DNA of 63,206 nucleotides from Paludibacteraceae bacterium (GTDB lineage Bacteria; Bacteroidota; Bacteroidia; Bacteroidales; Paludibacteraceae): NCBI GenBank assembly GCA_017557345.1, contig JAFYZR010000124.1, forward strand, positions 1 through 63,206. The letters run 5' to 3'. The notes beneath the pieces were generated by a model that was given only the letters and a program-made list of their open reading frames with translations, ran no database searches and was not told where the DNA came from. Positions within the stretch are counted from its first letter, which is position 1, and the number at the start of each line of letters is the position of its first letter. The translations under genes and the position numbers were made by a program. Shown here in pieces: positions 7,480 through 17,557 of this stretch.

Positions 7480-8412
7480 ATGCATAGCAAGATGCGCAAA
7501 ATAGTCCTTTTCGTAGCGTTGTTATTCGGTTCGCTGGCTTATGCCGCTGAATATACGCCGAGCACTGTACCTGATCCAAAGAAAGCAGGACAAGAATTCT
7601 ATGTCTCTAATCCCGATAATATCCTGTCAGCGGAAGATGTTAGTTTCTTGAACCGTTGTGCGCAGGACTTGGAAAAACAGACCAAGGTCGAGTTATGCGT
7701 TGTGGCGATTGGTTCGATTGGAGAGGCAGATGCATTCGATTTCTCCTACGAACTCTTTCAGCGTTGGGGCATCGGAGGCAAGAACAAGAATACCGGTGTA
7801 CTTATCCTTTTCGTGCTGGATAGCCATGATTTGCAGATTCGTACAGGAACGGGCATTGAAGGTGTGCTGACGGATGCCAAATGCTCGAAAACGATGCACG
7901 AGGATATGTTTCCTTCTTTCCGTGCCGGCAATTACGGCGAAGGTCTCTGCCTGGGCGCGCTGCGCATCTATGAGATTTGTACGGATGGCGAAGCTCCGGA
8001 AGAATTACTGAACATGAAGTCCGTAACCAATCGTGGGAAATATGCTTCATCGAACGACGAGGAAGACAAAGCGTTAGGCATGGTTGGCATGGTAGTGGGA
8101 GGTATGGCTGTACTATTTTTCCTTATAGCCATTTGGAAACCACGCGCCAAATGTCCGAACTGCAAGAAGCGCAAGGGAAAAATGATTAAGGATGAAATAA
8201 TAGAACGAGCTACCTATTCCCACGGAGGAAATGGTATCCGCTATTATAAATGCAAGAAATGCGGCCACGAATGGAGTAAACCGTATACCACCTCCAAACT
8301 AACGCATTCGTCCAGCAGTGGCGGAGGCAGTTCATGGAGCGGAGGAGGACATTCCGGCGGCTCATGGGGCGGTGGCTCTACTTCCGGCGGCGGAGCAGGA
8401 GGCAGATGGTAA
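7480..8412 (+). CDS. TPM-domain membrane protein with zinc ribbon and Gly/Ser-rich tail
   Basis: 310 residues from ATG 7480 (ATG 7492 is also possible; both leave the signal peptide MRKIVLFVALLFGSLAYA intact). A TPM domain (YgcG/Psb32 family) follows, with VSNPDNILSAEDVSFLNRCAQDLE and the RTGTGIEGVLTD motif. A transmembrane helix comes at about residues 200-220, then a cytoplasmic zinc ribbon (CPNC...CKKC) and a tail dominated by GGGS-type repeats. TPM proteins are often encoded next to LemA, as here, with suggested roles in membrane-protein quality control or photosystem repair homologues. The function in Bacteroidota is not established. Confidence 0.85.
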   Translation: MHSKMRKIVLFVALLFGSLAYAAEYTPSTVPDPKKAGQEFYVSNPDNILSAEDVSFLNRCAQDLEKQTKVELCVVAIGSIGEADAFDFSYELFQRWGIGGKNKNTGVLILFVLDSHDLQIRTGTGIEGVLTDAKCSKTMHEDMFPSFRAGNYGEGLCLGALRIYEICTDGEAPEELLNMKSVTNRGKYASSNDEEDKALGMVGMVVGGMAVLFFLIAIWKPRAKCPNCKKRKGKMIKDEIIERATYSHGGNGIRYYKCKKCGHEWSKPYTTSKLTHSSSSGGGSSWSGGGHSGGSWGGGSTSGGGAGGRW

Positions 8413-8472
8413 TCTGAAATAGGCAAATATCATAAATTGAGATATAACATTTGATAGTTTAAATTTTTAGTT

Positions 8473-9060
8473 ATGAAAAAATCAGTAGGATGGATTGTCG
8501 TATTAGGAATACTGGTAATCCTTGGCCTTTGGGTCATGAACACGTACAACAAAATGGTAGAGCACGAAGAGACCGTTGAGTCCGCTTGGTCGCAAGTAGA
8601 GAACCAATACCAACGCCGTGCAGACCTTGTGCCGAACTTGGTAGCCACCGTTAAAGGTTACGCTTCGCATGAGCAAGAGACCTTTGAACGTACGATGGAA
8701 GCTCGCGCTAAAGCAACGCAAATCACTATTGATCCGACAAATGCTACTCCTGAGCAATTAGCTGCTTTCCAAGCTGCGCAAGGTGAGTTGAGTCAGGCAC
8801 TCGGTCGATTGATGGCAGTTGCTGAGAGTTATCCGGAACTGAAGGCTAACGAAAACTTCCGCGATCTCCAATCGCAATTAGAGGGCACAGAGAACCGTTG
8901 TACCGTTGCTCGTCAGCAATTTAACGAGGAAGCACGGCAGTTCAATACAATCGTTCGTCGTTTCCCGGGTAACATCATTGCCGGTATCTTCGGATTTGAG
9001 AAAAAGCCGTATTTCGAGTCAGACGAAGACGCTAAGCACGCTCCTAAAGTAGAATTCTAA
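8473..9060 (+). CDS. lemA: LemA family protein
   Basis: 195 residues with one N-terminal membrane helix (about 5-25) and a long helical domain containing the LemA signature YNKMVEHEETVESAWSQVEN and RRADLVPNLVATVKGYA. C-terminal QFNTIVRRFPGNIIAGIFGF is the conserved end of the family. LemA proteins are membrane-anchored four-helix proteins of unclear role, commonly paired with TPM or with metalloprotease HtpX. It follows the TPM gene by 60 bases and precedes the DUF349 gene by 29, on the same strand, so one transcript is likely. Confidence 0.92.
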   Translation: MKKSVGWIVVLGILVILGLWVMNTYNKMVEHEETVESAWSQVENQYQRRADLVPNLVATVKGYASHEQETFERTMEARAKATQITIDPTNATPEQLAAFQAAQGELSQALGRLMAVAESYPELKANENFRDLQSQLEGTENRCTVARQQFNEEARQFNTIVRRFPGNIIAGIFGFEKKPYFESDEDAKHAPKVEF

Positions 9061-9089
9061 GATTCTAAATACATTATATTTATTGCACT

Positions 9090-10547
9090 ATGGCAAGCAC
9101 AAGACAAGAAATCATCGAAGAACTCAAGCAGTTACTTGAGCAAGAGAGTACAGATATCAAGGAACAAGTAGATCATCTCAAAACGCGTTTCTATAGCAAT
9201 AATGAGGAGGTAACCGACGAAGAAGCCCATGCGGCAGAGGAGGAAACCTTCAAGGAGTTATTGGCGCAATACAAGGCCAAACGCGCGGAAAATGCTGCAG
9301 AACAGGCTAAAGAGCAGGCAGAGAACCTGGCCCGCAAACAAGCCATCCTTGAACAAATGAAAACGATGGTAGAAGGCGCAAACGCAGATGGAGTAATGAC
9401 CAATCTGCAGCATATGCGTGACCTACAAGCCGAATGGAAGACCATTGGCGCTGTGCCTGCCGATAAGCAGCAAGAACTCCGTAAAGCCTATCAGCAGTAC
9501 CAGGAGCAGTTCTACGACTTGGTAAAGATTAACATCGAGTTGCGGGACTTGGATTTCAAGAAGAACTTGGAACTCAAAACGCTCCTCTGCGAGGCTGCGG
9601 AACGTCTGCAAAGCAATGAAAATATTGTCGAGGCTTCGCGTGCCCTCCAGCAGTTACACGATGAGTGGGCAGAGATTGGACCTGTAGCGCGTGAACTGCG
9701 TGAAGAACTATGGGAGCGTTTCAAAGCCGCTTCTACGGTTATCAATAAGAAACATCAGGCTTTCTTTGACGAGCTGCATGCTAAAGAGCAGGAGAACCTC
9801 GAAGCAAAAAGAGCTATCATTGAGCAACTCAAAGAGATTAATCTCCCCATCGTAAACGGAGAACCGCTGACAGCTAAGAAATGGGACGAGGCATCCGAGA
9901 AAGTGCAGGAATTGCAGGCACAATGGCGCAAGATAGGCTTTGCACCGAAGAAATTCAATCAGTCTATCTACGATGAGTACCGCGCTGAATGCGATCGGTT
10001 CTTCCATGCAAAGACTGAGTATTTCAAAGATTTGCGCGATACGTTCTCTTCTAATCTCAAGCATAAACGTTCGCTGATTGAGCAAGCAAAAGGAATTGTG
10101 GACGGAGTTAAAACCAAAGTGGAGAACAATGAGGCTACCCGTGAATACTGGGACGAGATGACGAAACAGATGCAAGCAATGCAAGCGGAGTGGAAGACCG
10201 TAGGAGCAGTAACCCGTAAGTATTCCGACGAACTTTGGAAACAATTCTCTGAAACTTGCGACGCTTTCTTTAATGAAAAGCGAGAAATGCTGAATAGTGA
10301 AAGATTAAAGGCGAGAGGAGAAAAGGCAGCTCGCGCGGCTCGTCAAGCAGCCAGCCAAGGAGCAGAGGGACTGCGGAAGATGCGCGATAGATTACAGCAA
10401 GAGATTAAAACAGCAGAAAATAACATCCTTTTCTTTACTGCAAAATCCAAAACGGCTAATAAACTCGTAGATAGTATGCAAAAGAAAATCGATGAGTTGA
10501 AGAAGCAGTTGGAGGATATCCAAGAGCGAATGGATAACGAAGAATGA
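9090..10547 (+). CDS. DUF349-domain coiled-coil protein
   Basis: 485 residues, highly charged and almost entirely helical. At least four repeats of about 70-75 residues carry the DUF349 core L-x-x-x-W-K-x-[IV]-G (for example LQAEWKTIGAVP, LHDEWAEIGPV, LQAQWRKIGFAP, MQAEWKTVGAV). The N-terminal 80 residues and the last 60 are extra coiled coil. No signal peptide or membrane helix is seen, so it should be cytoplasmic. The role of DUF349 in bacteria is not settled. The stop codon overlaps the ATG of the FtsE-like gene (ATGA at 10544). Confidence 0.85.
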   Translation: MASTRQEIIEELKQLLEQESTDIKEQVDHLKTRFYSNNEEVTDEEAHAAEEETFKELLAQYKAKRAENAAEQAKEQAENLARKQAILEQMKTMVEGANADGVMTNLQHMRDLQAEWKTIGAVPADKQQELRKAYQQYQEQFYDLVKINIELRDLDFKKNLELKTLLCEAAERLQSNENIVEASRALQQLHDEWAEIGPVARELREELWERFKAASTVINKKHQAFFDELHAKEQENLEAKRAIIEQLKEINLPIVNGEPLTAKKWDEASEKVQELQAQWRKIGFAPKKFNQSIYDEYRAECDRFFHAKTEYFKDLRDTFSSNLKHKRSLIEQAKGIVDGVKTKVENNEATREYWDEMTKQMQAMQAEWKTVGAVTRKYSDELWKQFSETCDAFFNEKREMLNSERLKARGEKAARAARQAASQGAEGLRKMRDRLQQEIKTAENNILFFTAKSKTANKLVDSMQKKIDELKKQLEDIQERMDNEE

Positions 10548-11206
10548 GCCAATTAATTGAATATAAAGGCGTTGAAATACGTCAAGCCGATCAGATTGTC
10601 CTGCAGAATGTGAATGTTACCGTTCAAGCAGGCGAAATGATTTATCTGCTGGGTAAGGTGGGTAGCGGAAAGTCGTCGTTGATGAAAACGATTTACGGGG
10701 CTCTGCCGATAACTGCCGGAGAAGCTACGGTGTTGGGATATGACATGACGCATATTCGCCGTCATAAACTCCCATTCTTGCGCCGTCGGCTTGGAATAAT
10801 CTTCCAGGATTATAAACTATTGACTGATCGCTCTGTGGAGGAGAATCTCCTCTTTGTATTGCGTGCAACAGGGTGGAAAGATAAGAAACTGATGCTTTCG
10901 CATGTACACGAGGTACTGGAGCAGGTAGGAATGGAGACAAAAGCCTATAAGAAACCGTACGAATTATCCGGAGGAGAGCAACAGCGTGTCGTTATAGCAC
11001 GTGCTTTGCTGAATTCACCGGAGATTATCCTTGCCGATGAACCTACAGGAAATTTGGATACGGAAACCGGCCGAGGAATTATGGATTTGCTTTACGCCAT
11101 CAGCCAAGCTGGGATAACGGTTTTAATGTCTACGCACAATCTTATATGGCCGGAGAACTATCCGGGCAAGAAATGGATTTTTACCGAAGGAGAGGTTAGG
11201 GTATAA
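10544..11206 (+). CDS. ftsE: FtsE-like ABC transporter ATP-binding protein
   Basis: 220 residues, a single ABC ATPase domain of FtsE/LolD size. Walker [10 protein letters not shown] (37-45), Q-loop IIFQDYKLL, signature LSGGEQQRV and Walker [10 protein letters not shown] are intact. [20 protein letters not shown] fits FtsE, which with the permease FtsX controls cell-wall hydrolases at division. The permease is not next to it, as is common in Bacteroidota. The start overlaps the DUF349 stop by four bases and sufE follows after three bases. Confidence 0.85.
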   Translation: MSQLIEYKGVEIRQADQIVLQNVNVTVQAGEMIYLLGKVGSGKSSLMKTIYGALPITAGEATVLGYDMTHIRRHKLPFLRRRLGIIFQDYKLLTDRSVEENLLFVLRATGWKDKKLMLSHVHEVLEQVGMETKAYKKPYELSGGEQQRVVIARALLNSPEIILADEPTGNLDTETGRGIMDLLYAISQAGITVLMSTHNLIWPENYPGKKWIFTEGEVRV

Positions 11207-11209
11207 GCA

Positions 11210-11632
11210 ATGACCATTAACGAATTACAAGACGAGATTATTGAGGAGTTTGAGTTCCTTGAGGATTGGGTAGACCGTTATCAATTGATTATTGATTGGG
11301 GCAAAGAACTAAAGAAGGATCCTCTTGCTGAAACCGATAAAACGCCTCAAAACGTCATTGATGGCTGTCAATCTACCGTTTGGATCACTTGCGTATACCA
11401 GGACGGGAAAATCTATTTCAAAGGCGATTCTGATGCGTTATTGGTAACGGGGATTGTGGCATTGCTGATACATGTACTTACCGGACATACACCGCAAGAG
11501 ATAGTAGATGCAGACCTCTATTTCATTGACCGTATAGGCCTGAGAGAACATCTCAGCCCTACGCGCAACAATGGCATCTTAGCGATGCTAAAGCAGATGA
11601 AGTTATACGCTTTGGCGTATAAAAGTATGTAG
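11210..11632 (+). CDS. sufE: SufE family Fe-S cluster sulfur acceptor
   Basis: 140 residues, full length for SufE. DGCQSTVW places the sulfur-accepting cysteine at residue 53, and LREHLSPTRNNGILAML is the conserved C-terminal helix that meets the desulfurase. SufE takes persulfide from SufS and passes it to the SUF scaffold. It is the last gene of the TPM-lemA operon. Its 3' end overlaps the 3' end of the convergent aroK gene by 30 bases, so the two transcripts would be antisense there. Confidence 0.93.
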   Translation: MTINELQDEIIEEFEFLEDWVDRYQLIIDWGKELKKDPLAETDKTPQNVIDGCQSTVWITCVYQDGKIYFKGDSDALLVTGIVALLIHVLTGHTPQEIVDADLYFIDRIGLREHLSPTRNNGILAMLKQMKLYALAYKSM

Positions 11633-12148
11633 TTCTTCTGCTATCCGTTCGTCGGATTGTTCATCGCAGATTTCTACATCCAGAATATGATTTGCACGGC
11701 GATAAAAAGGCTCACGTGCAGCTAATTGAGGAGCTATGAATTCAAGTAGCTCCTTTTCTGTGCGTCCTTGTAAGACTGGACGATCACTTAAATCCGTTAA
11801 AATAAGACGTTTAGCCAAGTGTTCGGGTTTCCAGCGGATGTATATACTGGTGCCTAATTCCCGTAAACAATCCATGTTATCTTCCCAGCATGGATATCCG
11901 CCACCAGTGGCATAGATCACTTTCTCAAAGGGTATTTGGTCTGCCAAGTCTTCTACCACATATTTCTCTTTCTTGCGGAATTCTTCCAAACCGAACGCAC
12001 GGATATATTCCGCGGTAGAATAGCCGTGGATCTGTTCAAACGCCTCGTCTAAATCAACAAAATGCCAGCCGAGTTTCTCTGCCAGCAACTTACCGACGGT
12101 CGTTTTGCCCGCCCCCATATAACCTACAAGGTAGATTGGTAGTTCCAT
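11603..12148 (-). CDS. aroK: Shikimate kinase
   Basis: 181 residues. Walker A is GYMGAGKTT (9-17), the shikimate-binding Asp lies in FVDLDEAFE (about 34), ATGGGYPC is the conserved Gly-rich substrate loop and LSDRPVLQGR is the lid arginine. The enzyme phosphorylates shikimate in the chorismate pathway. It is the last gene of the leftward operon led by the FAH/PorU genes. Its start overlaps the preceding small gene by 25 bases. Confidence 0.95.
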   Translation of the reverse strand: MELPIYLVGYMGAGKTTVGKLLAEKLGWHFVDLDEAFEQIHGYSTAEYIRAFGLEEFRKKEKYVVEDLADQIPFEKVIYATGGGYPCWEDNMDCLRELGTSIYIRWKPEHLAKRLILTDLSDRPVLQGRTEKELLEFIAPQLAAREPFYRRANHILDVEICDEQSDERIAEELHTFIRQSV

Positions 12149-12459
12149 GTGTTATTGTCCTTCCAGACGATTTTCCCGTTCTCAATCGTCGCCAAAGGAA
12201 ATATAGAAGAGAAGGGAGGTTCAAGCGTTTTGAGTAGCTGCCACTCCTTATTATATATACGCGCGCGAGATGAACATTGCGGAGCACATGCTGTGAAGAC
12301 TACCAAAATAGAATCGCCTTGATAAATCTCCATCGTAGTGCTATCTGTCAATGCTATGCGCTCGTAATTGCCTTCTTGCTCAATCACACGCGGTTGGCCT
12401 CCTAAAGAAAAGAGATCAACGAGTAATGAAAGCCCTATGGATAAAAGGCAAATCTTCAC
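12124..12459 (-). CDS. Small secreted protein of unknown function (DUF3256-like)
   Basis: 111 residues. The N-terminus (MKICLLSIGLSLLVDLFSLGG) is a plausible signal peptide or anchor. The core FTACAPQCSSRARIYNKEW with two cysteines resembles what I recall of DUF3256 proteins of Bacteroidales, though those are usually longer. It sits between ispF and aroK and overlaps aroK by 25 bases, which argues for real, coupled translation. No function can be given. Confidence 0.6.
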   Translation of the reverse strand: MKICLLSIGLSLLVDLFSLGGQPRVIEQEGNYERIALTDSTTMEIYQGDSILVVFTACAPQCSSRARIYNKEWQLLKTLEPPFSSIFPLATIENGKIVWKDNNTWNYQSTL

Positions 12460-12475
12460 TAATCTAAATTTGTTT

Positions 12476-12946
12476 TCAATTGAGCAATACTACGGCATAG
12501 GCAGCGATGCCTTCTTCCCGTCCGACAAAACCAAGATGTTCGGTAGTCGTGGCTTTGAGGCTCACTTGGTTAGGCGCAACGTTCATCACTTCTGCTAGAC
12601 AGGCTTGCATTGCATCAATAAACGGATTCAGTTTAGGTGCTTGTGCGCATATCGTGATATCACAATTACCTAACTCATAACCCGCGTTACGAATCATCTC
12701 CATCACACGACGGAGAAGTATCTTTGAATCGATACCTTCATATTCATTCCCTTTGGTATCCGGGAAATGGTAGCCGATATCACGCATCGCAGCAGCTCCG
12801 AGCAAAGCGTCACACAATGCATGAATAGTGACGTCTGCTTCTGAATGACCTAACAAGCCGCGATCATAAGGCACCTCAATCCCCCCTAACCACAGTTTGC
12901 GGTCAGGGGCGAATTGATGCACATCATATCCAAAGCCTATTCTCAT
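12476..12946 (-). CDS. ispF: 2-C-methyl-D-erythritol 2,4-cyclodiphosphate synthase
   Basis: 156 residues, the usual IspF length. The metal-binding Asp8 and His10 are in GFGYDVHQF, GHSEADVTIHALCDALLGA supplies the second metal His (42), and the CDP-binding KATTTEHLGFVGR and AYAVVLL end are present. It forms the cyclic intermediate of the non-mevalonate isoprenoid pathway. It lies 24 bases downstream of porV in the leftward operon. Confidence 0.96.
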   Translation of the reverse strand: MRIGFGYDVHQFAPDRKLWLGGIEVPYDRGLLGHSEADVTIHALCDALLGAAAMRDIGYHFPDTKGNEYEGIDSKILLRRVMEMIRNAGYELGNCDITICAQAPKLNPFIDAMQACLAEVMNVAPNQVSLKATTTEHLGFVGREEGIAAYAVVLLN

Positions 12947-12970
12947 AGTATTTGGTCTTAGTAAATTGGC

Positions 12971-14152
12971 TTATTTTTTGTTGTCCACCAGATCCTTGAT
13001 GCCTGCTAAGTCGAAGCCAAGGGAGAAACGCATCGTTTGATCGAGTGGGTTAGAGGCTGCCAAACCTACACAGTATGATACATCGAGGGTTACGATTGAG
13101 AGGTGGAAACCGGCACCAAAGGTGATGACATTACGGTTACCTTTGTAATAATTCTCATAGCTGTAACCCATACGAGCGAAGAACTGCTTATTGTACGAAT
13201 ATTCAACACCTGCACCCCAGCGAACTTCCTCAAACTCTTCTTTTGCACCAAGAGGAGCATCATGCAAGGACTGGAACCAACCCTTAGCCGGGTTTATCTG
13301 AGAATATTCTTCTTGGGTATATCTACCGGTCGTTTGATCCGGAGCTAATTTTGAATAGCGCGTAGGAACAAGTAATTTATTGGTTTCCAGGTTGAAGGTG
13401 AGGAAATTATACTTGTCGCACGGCAACTCGTAACTAACACCTAAGTTTCCGCTGGTAGGGATAAAGTTACTGCTACCATCATCTGCGTAAGTCATTTTAC
13501 CGCCTAAATTCTTCAAAGTGAAGCCGGCTGCTAAATAACTGGTACCCATTGGTAACTCAAATGGTTGACGATAGTAAACACCGATATCTGCAGCCATAGT
13601 CCATGCCGGATGCATCTCTGTGCCGCCTGTTGTGCTGGCATTATAGCCGTTATTCAGGTCGGAGTAGAGGAAACGAACAGCTACCGACATTGAGACATAC
13701 TCATGCAGTTTACGGAAATAACTGATATCTAAAGCCCATTCGTTAGGACGAACATCCTGGAGGATAGTACCACTCATGTCAGTTAATGACACATCACCCA
13801 TTGAGAAATAGGTGAAACTGGCACCTAAACCACCGGCTAAGTCACCGAAGTTATAGAAACCGGCAAGGTAAGCCAAGTCGATATCTCCTACTAATTTACG
13901 TAGCCATGGTGTGTAGTTGGCTACAATTCCACCTTTTGAGTACAGATACGCGTATTTGGCAGGATTCCAATACTGCGAGTTAAAATCAGCTTCTGTGGCA
14001 ACACCGACATCAGCCATACCGGCTGCACGGGCATCCGGGGCGATGGAAAGTGACGGCATTGCCGTGATTACGGGATTCGGATCACGCGCATCTTGTGCAC
14101 TCAACGTTACAGCACATACGAGTGCGGTGAGAGAAATAAGAATTTTTTTCAT
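12971..14152 (-). CDS. porV: T9SS outer-membrane protein PorV (LptO)
   Basis: 393 residues with signal peptide MKKILISLTALVCAVTLSAQDA and an outer-membrane beta-barrel pattern of the FadL type. ITAMPSLSIAPDARAAGMAD is the N-terminal signature of PorV, and repeated short amphipathic strands run to the end. PorV collects T9SS cargo from the translocon and carries it to the PorU sortase. It lies directly downstream of porU with a 60-base gap. From memory, porU and porV are also adjacent in Porphyromonas gingivalis. Confidence 0.92.
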   Translation of the reverse strand: MKKILISLTALVCAVTLSAQDARDPNPVITAMPSLSIAPDARAAGMADVGVATEADFNSQYWNPAKYAYLYSKGGIVANYTPWLRKLVGDIDLAYLAGFYNFGDLAGGLGASFTYFSMGDVSLTDMSGTILQDVRPNEWALDISYFRKLHEYVSMSVAVRFLYSDLNNGYNASTTGGTEMHPAWTMAADIGVYYRQPFELPMGTSYLAAGFTLKNLGGKMTYADDGSSNFIPTSGNLGVSYELPCDKYNFLTFNLETNKLLVPTRYSKLAPDQTTGRYTQEEYSQINPAKGWFQSLHDAPLGAKEEFEEVRWGAGVEYSYNKQFFARMGYSYENYYKGNRNVITFGAGFHLSIVTLDVSYCVGLAASNPLDQTMRFSLGFDLAGIKDLVDNKK

Positions 14153-14212
14153 ATTAATAATTGTTGTTAGTATTTTCGATTTTTAATTTATCAAGCGATT
14201 TGTTTCATAGGC

Positions 14213-17200
14213 TTATTTTGTTACTATAATTTTGCCCGACATCGAGCTATAACGGCTGGATGCGGATTTGATTTTTACTGTGTATATATATATGCCGGCC
14301 TGCAATCCGATGGATGATAGATTAATGGATACGGCATCCGGATTATTCTGTTTGTGATTCCAAACCATTTGACCGCTCATATTGTATAGATACATTTCTG
14401 TTTGCAGCAGTTCATCCGGTTGGTTATAATCTACTACTACGTTGACAATTCCTTGTTCTCCAACAGGATTAGGGTAGGTGGTTACACCGGCAATGGAAGG
14501 ATCAAGACTGGCATCAACAATAAAATTGAGGCTTTGAGAAGTACTGTTATTGAGCAAATCCCATGCGCGGAACGTCAAACTATGTTGCCCTTCGGGCAAT
14601 TTATCCATCAAATAGCTAACCTGCCCCCCTTGATAACTGCTGTTCGAAGCAGTAAAATACTCGTTGAGCGTGTATATTTGTTTTGGATCATCATCAATAA
14701 TGAGCATCAGGTCATGTCCTATACCTGCACCGGCAGTATTGATGCCATGCTCGTCGTAAAGGTCAGCAAAGAAACGTGGCGTAGCATAGGTCTCATCGCC
14801 ATCTTTAAAGGACTTGGAATTAAGATAGATATACATTTCAGGGCCTACGGTATCTACCAATAAGCTTTGACCTGTACCGCCAACGATGAACTCTTCGAAA
14901 TGTCCAACAGCTTCTGATTTTTCACCTTCATCTGTCGTAACAGCATAGTATACAATACGGCCATTACCATAATTATAGCGAATATCTTTCGGTACCATGA
15001 ATGTATAATCGAACAAACCCTCTTTGACAGCAGTAGAACCGGTGAAGATCGTGTTTGGATAGTCGTTATAACTGATTTCCTTTACGTCGTCACCTTTCTC
15101 ATCATTGTCGCGGGTCTTGATAACCTGCAGTTTATCGTATATGGTTATATCTACTTGACCGTTGAAATCAGATACGGTATTCTTGTCTTCATCGATGATT
15201 CGTCCTTCTACATGTTGCACAGATAGGGCATTTAAAGTGTCCATCTTAGTGGTTGTCTCCACGTAATAGTCTGTCGGGAAATTAAGGCGCAAAGCCGGGT
15301 CACCAATCAGAACATATGCCATCTTATTCATATCCGACCCAAGGCGGTTCTTTCCGATAGCTACAGCCTCGCCAAGTGTCATTTCATAATGGAATACATC
15401 TTTATGTCCGAAGAGTGTGTCTGTGACGCTACGGTATAGTTCAGTATTCGGAGTGGCATAAACGGTACGGGTAGCGGCAAGAATACCGATTGCACCGCCG
15501 TTTGGATTAAGAACAGCCGATTCGGCAGAACTACGCTTGCCGGCATCAAACTGCGCGAAATTACAAGTAGCGAACAACCAGAATGCCTGGTTTTTATTCG
15601 TCATGGCTTCGATATCCTTAATGTTCAGAATCGACTCATTGGTAATAGCGTTATAGCCGCCATGACCGGAATAGCCGAAGAACAAGGCACCGCTTTTAAG
15701 CAAATTAGTAAGTCTATTTTTTGCCAGAGGATAACTCTCACCACTTGCGTTCACTTCTTGTGGATAGGCATCGAGATAAATCTTATTGACAACAAAATCA
15801 GGATTCTTCAGGCGTACACGCTCAGCACTTCCTTCGGCTGTTTCAGTATGTGTGCCATGCTCACCGTCATCTGCAAGGAAAATCAATTGGTTCTTCCATT
15901 TGCCTGTCTGCTCATTATGAATATAAGCAATCAGCTTATCTACGGTTGTGCGGGCTTCACCTACGCTTTCTACAGGAAGACGGCCAACGCCTATATCCAT
16001 ACGTCCTTGCGTATCTGTTTCTCCTTCGTTATCGTCCAAGAAGCCGAAATAATCATCGGTAGCATACGCATTCACCTCATTCTCCGAGTTCTTGGCCTGA
16101 TAGGTCAGCAACAAGGCAGTACCGGAGTTCCGTAGCAGTTTGCGGTTATCGAATGAACCGTGTCCCATGAGCAACAGCCAGCGTGGCTTGGCAATTCCGT
16201 TTCCGTCTGCACGATCGTAGAGCATTTTCATCAGCCAGCGATAAGCGGTTGCATCAGGCGTGCCGGAAGAGAACTCATTATACACTTGTTGATCGGTCAC
16301 AACGGCCCAGGTAATTGCCTCTTTTTCCTCATGCGCTTTGGCTAAGTCTGTTGATACATCTTCATAGCCTTCCGGGCAAATAATGACATAGTCAATATTC
16401 TTTAGCGCGTGGAGGTTTTGATTTGCTACATTGCCTACCACTTCGGCTTTTACCCATTCAGAGCCTTGCGGATTGACAGCCACATATTCATGAATACCAT
16501 CTTTCTGTGTGCCTATCCATGTCATTTCTCCGCCGGCATAATTTGTTTTCATACGGCGTATGGCACCGAGTTTGGTTACATCCCAGATCTGTGTATTCTC
16601 TGTGGCTCCGCTCAGATGGAACTTAACAGGGACATCTGTCTGATAATTGACATTAGTGCGGATGGGCATTTGATTTCCTACCATTTTCAATGTTGTCGGC
16701 GTAGTAATCTCAATATAATTGAGCCAGCCGAGTGCACTTGCCGCACTATTTTGTAATGTCAAGCGAATAGTCTGTTTATCGGCCTTTACTTCTTTCTTTG
16801 TGGAGATAGTGCCCGTACAGCCCATGGTGTAAAAATCAGGGTAGGGGCGGATATAAACACTCTCATTCTCACTACCGTTGATGCTCGCTGAGAAATACGA
16901 GGCATTACTGGAGTATGCAGCCATTTCGATACGAACCGTGTTCTGTTCTCCCGCGATGGCGTTGGGGGTGTTGAAAGTGAACGTACGGGATTGATTAGCC
17001 AGGAATTGCTCTCCATAGAATGTACGACCTCCACCGGAGACACCGGTACGGTCGATAAGGTTAATCGAATCCAAATCGTGCACTTGATTGTTCAAATAGG
17101 TAGTTACATCCGTTGGTGTGCCTTCTATTTCTGCACTTTCCACAGGAGCCAAGAGCGAACCTACATTATCGGTCAAGAAGTAATAGCCATGGTCCGTATA

Positions 17201-17557
17201 AGTATTGCGCGTATGCGCGAAACGAGAGCCGTTATAGGTCCAACTGATTGTACCTTGTACGTAGAAAAGTACATAATCTGACCCTACATAGACGGGCACT
17301 TGAGGTAGGTCATCTATTTTCTCTTTCTGGAAATTCTGCTCTAAAAGAGCACCGCCGTATCCGAATACACGCAATTGTTGCGGGTTAAGTCCGGCACTTT
17401 CTATCTCACTAAAACTCATACGACAGACACCTGATTCGCTCACACGAATCTTCACCCACTTACCGTCAGCCAGTTTTGACTGATCGGTATAGGTGTGAAT
17501 ACCCGCCATAATTGGCAGGCAGAGCGCTAACAGTACTATCGTAATCAGTTTTCTCAT
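14213..17557 (-). CDS. porU: T9SS C-terminal signal peptidase/sortase PorU
   Basis: 1114 residues, family C25 (gingipain-like). After the signal peptide and an N-terminal beta region, the caspase-like domain holds the catalytic pair: His in YSGHGGYNAITNES (about residue 632) and Cys in LFATCNFAQFD (about 663). The C-terminus is itself a T9SS type-A sorting domain (TTYPNPVGEQGIVNVVVDY ... GIYIYTVKI). PorU removes the C-terminal signal of cargo and joins it to A-LPS. The start overlaps the upstream FAH-like gene by four bases (ATGA), so the two are translationally coupled. Confidence 0.95.
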   Translation of the reverse strand: MRKLITIVLLALCLPIMAGIHTYTDQSKLADGKWVKIRVSESGVCRMSFSEIESAGLNPQQLRVFGYGGALLEQNFQKEKIDDLPQVPVYVGSDYVLFYVQGTISWTYNGSRFAHTRNTYTDHGYYFLTDNVGSLLAPVESAEIEGTPTDVTTYLNNQVHDLDSINLIDRTGVSGGGRTFYGEQFLANQSRTFTFNTPNAIAGEQNTVRIEMAAYSSNASYFSASINGSENESVYIRPYPDFYTMGCTGTISTKKEVKADKQTIRLTLQNSAASALGWLNYIEITTPTTLKMVGNQMPIRTNVNYQTDVPVKFHLSGATENTQIWDVTKLGAIRRMKTNYAGGEMTWIGTQKDGIHEYVAVNPQGSEWVKAEVVGNVANQNLHALKNIDYVIICPEGYEDVSTDLAKAHEEKEAITWAVVTDQQVYNEFSSGTPDATAYRWLMKMLYDRADGNGIAKPRWLLLMGHGSFDNRKLLRNSGTALLLTYQAKNSENEVNAYATDDYFGFLDDNEGETDTQGRMDIGVGRLPVESVGEARTTVDKLIAYIHNEQTGKWKNQLIFLADDGEHGTHTETAEGSAERVRLKNPDFVVNKIYLDAYPQEVNASGESYPLAKNRLTNLLKSGALFFGYSGHGGYNAITNESILNIKDIEAMTNKNQAFWLFATCNFAQFDAGKRSSAESAVLNPNGGAIGILAATRTVYATPNTELYRSVTDTLFGHKDVFHYEMTLGEAVAIGKNRLGSDMNKMAYVLIGDPALRLNFPTDYYVETTTKMDTLNALSVQHVEGRIIDEDKNTVSDFNGQVDITIYDKLQVIKTRDNDEKGDDVKEISYNDYPNTIFTGSTAVKEGLFDYTFMVPKDIRYNYGNGRIVYYAVTTDEGEKSEAVGHFEEFIVGGTGQSLLVDTVGPEMYIYLNSKSFKDGDETYATPRFFADLYDEHGINTAGAGIGHDLMLIIDDDPKQIYTLNEYFTASNSSYQGGQVSYLMDKLPEGQHSLTFRAWDLLNNSTSQSLNFIVDASLDPSIAGVTTYPNPVGEQGIVNVVVDYNQPDELLQTEMYLYNMSGQMVWNHKQNNPDAVSINLSSIGLQAGIYIYTVKIKSASSRYSSMSGKIIVTK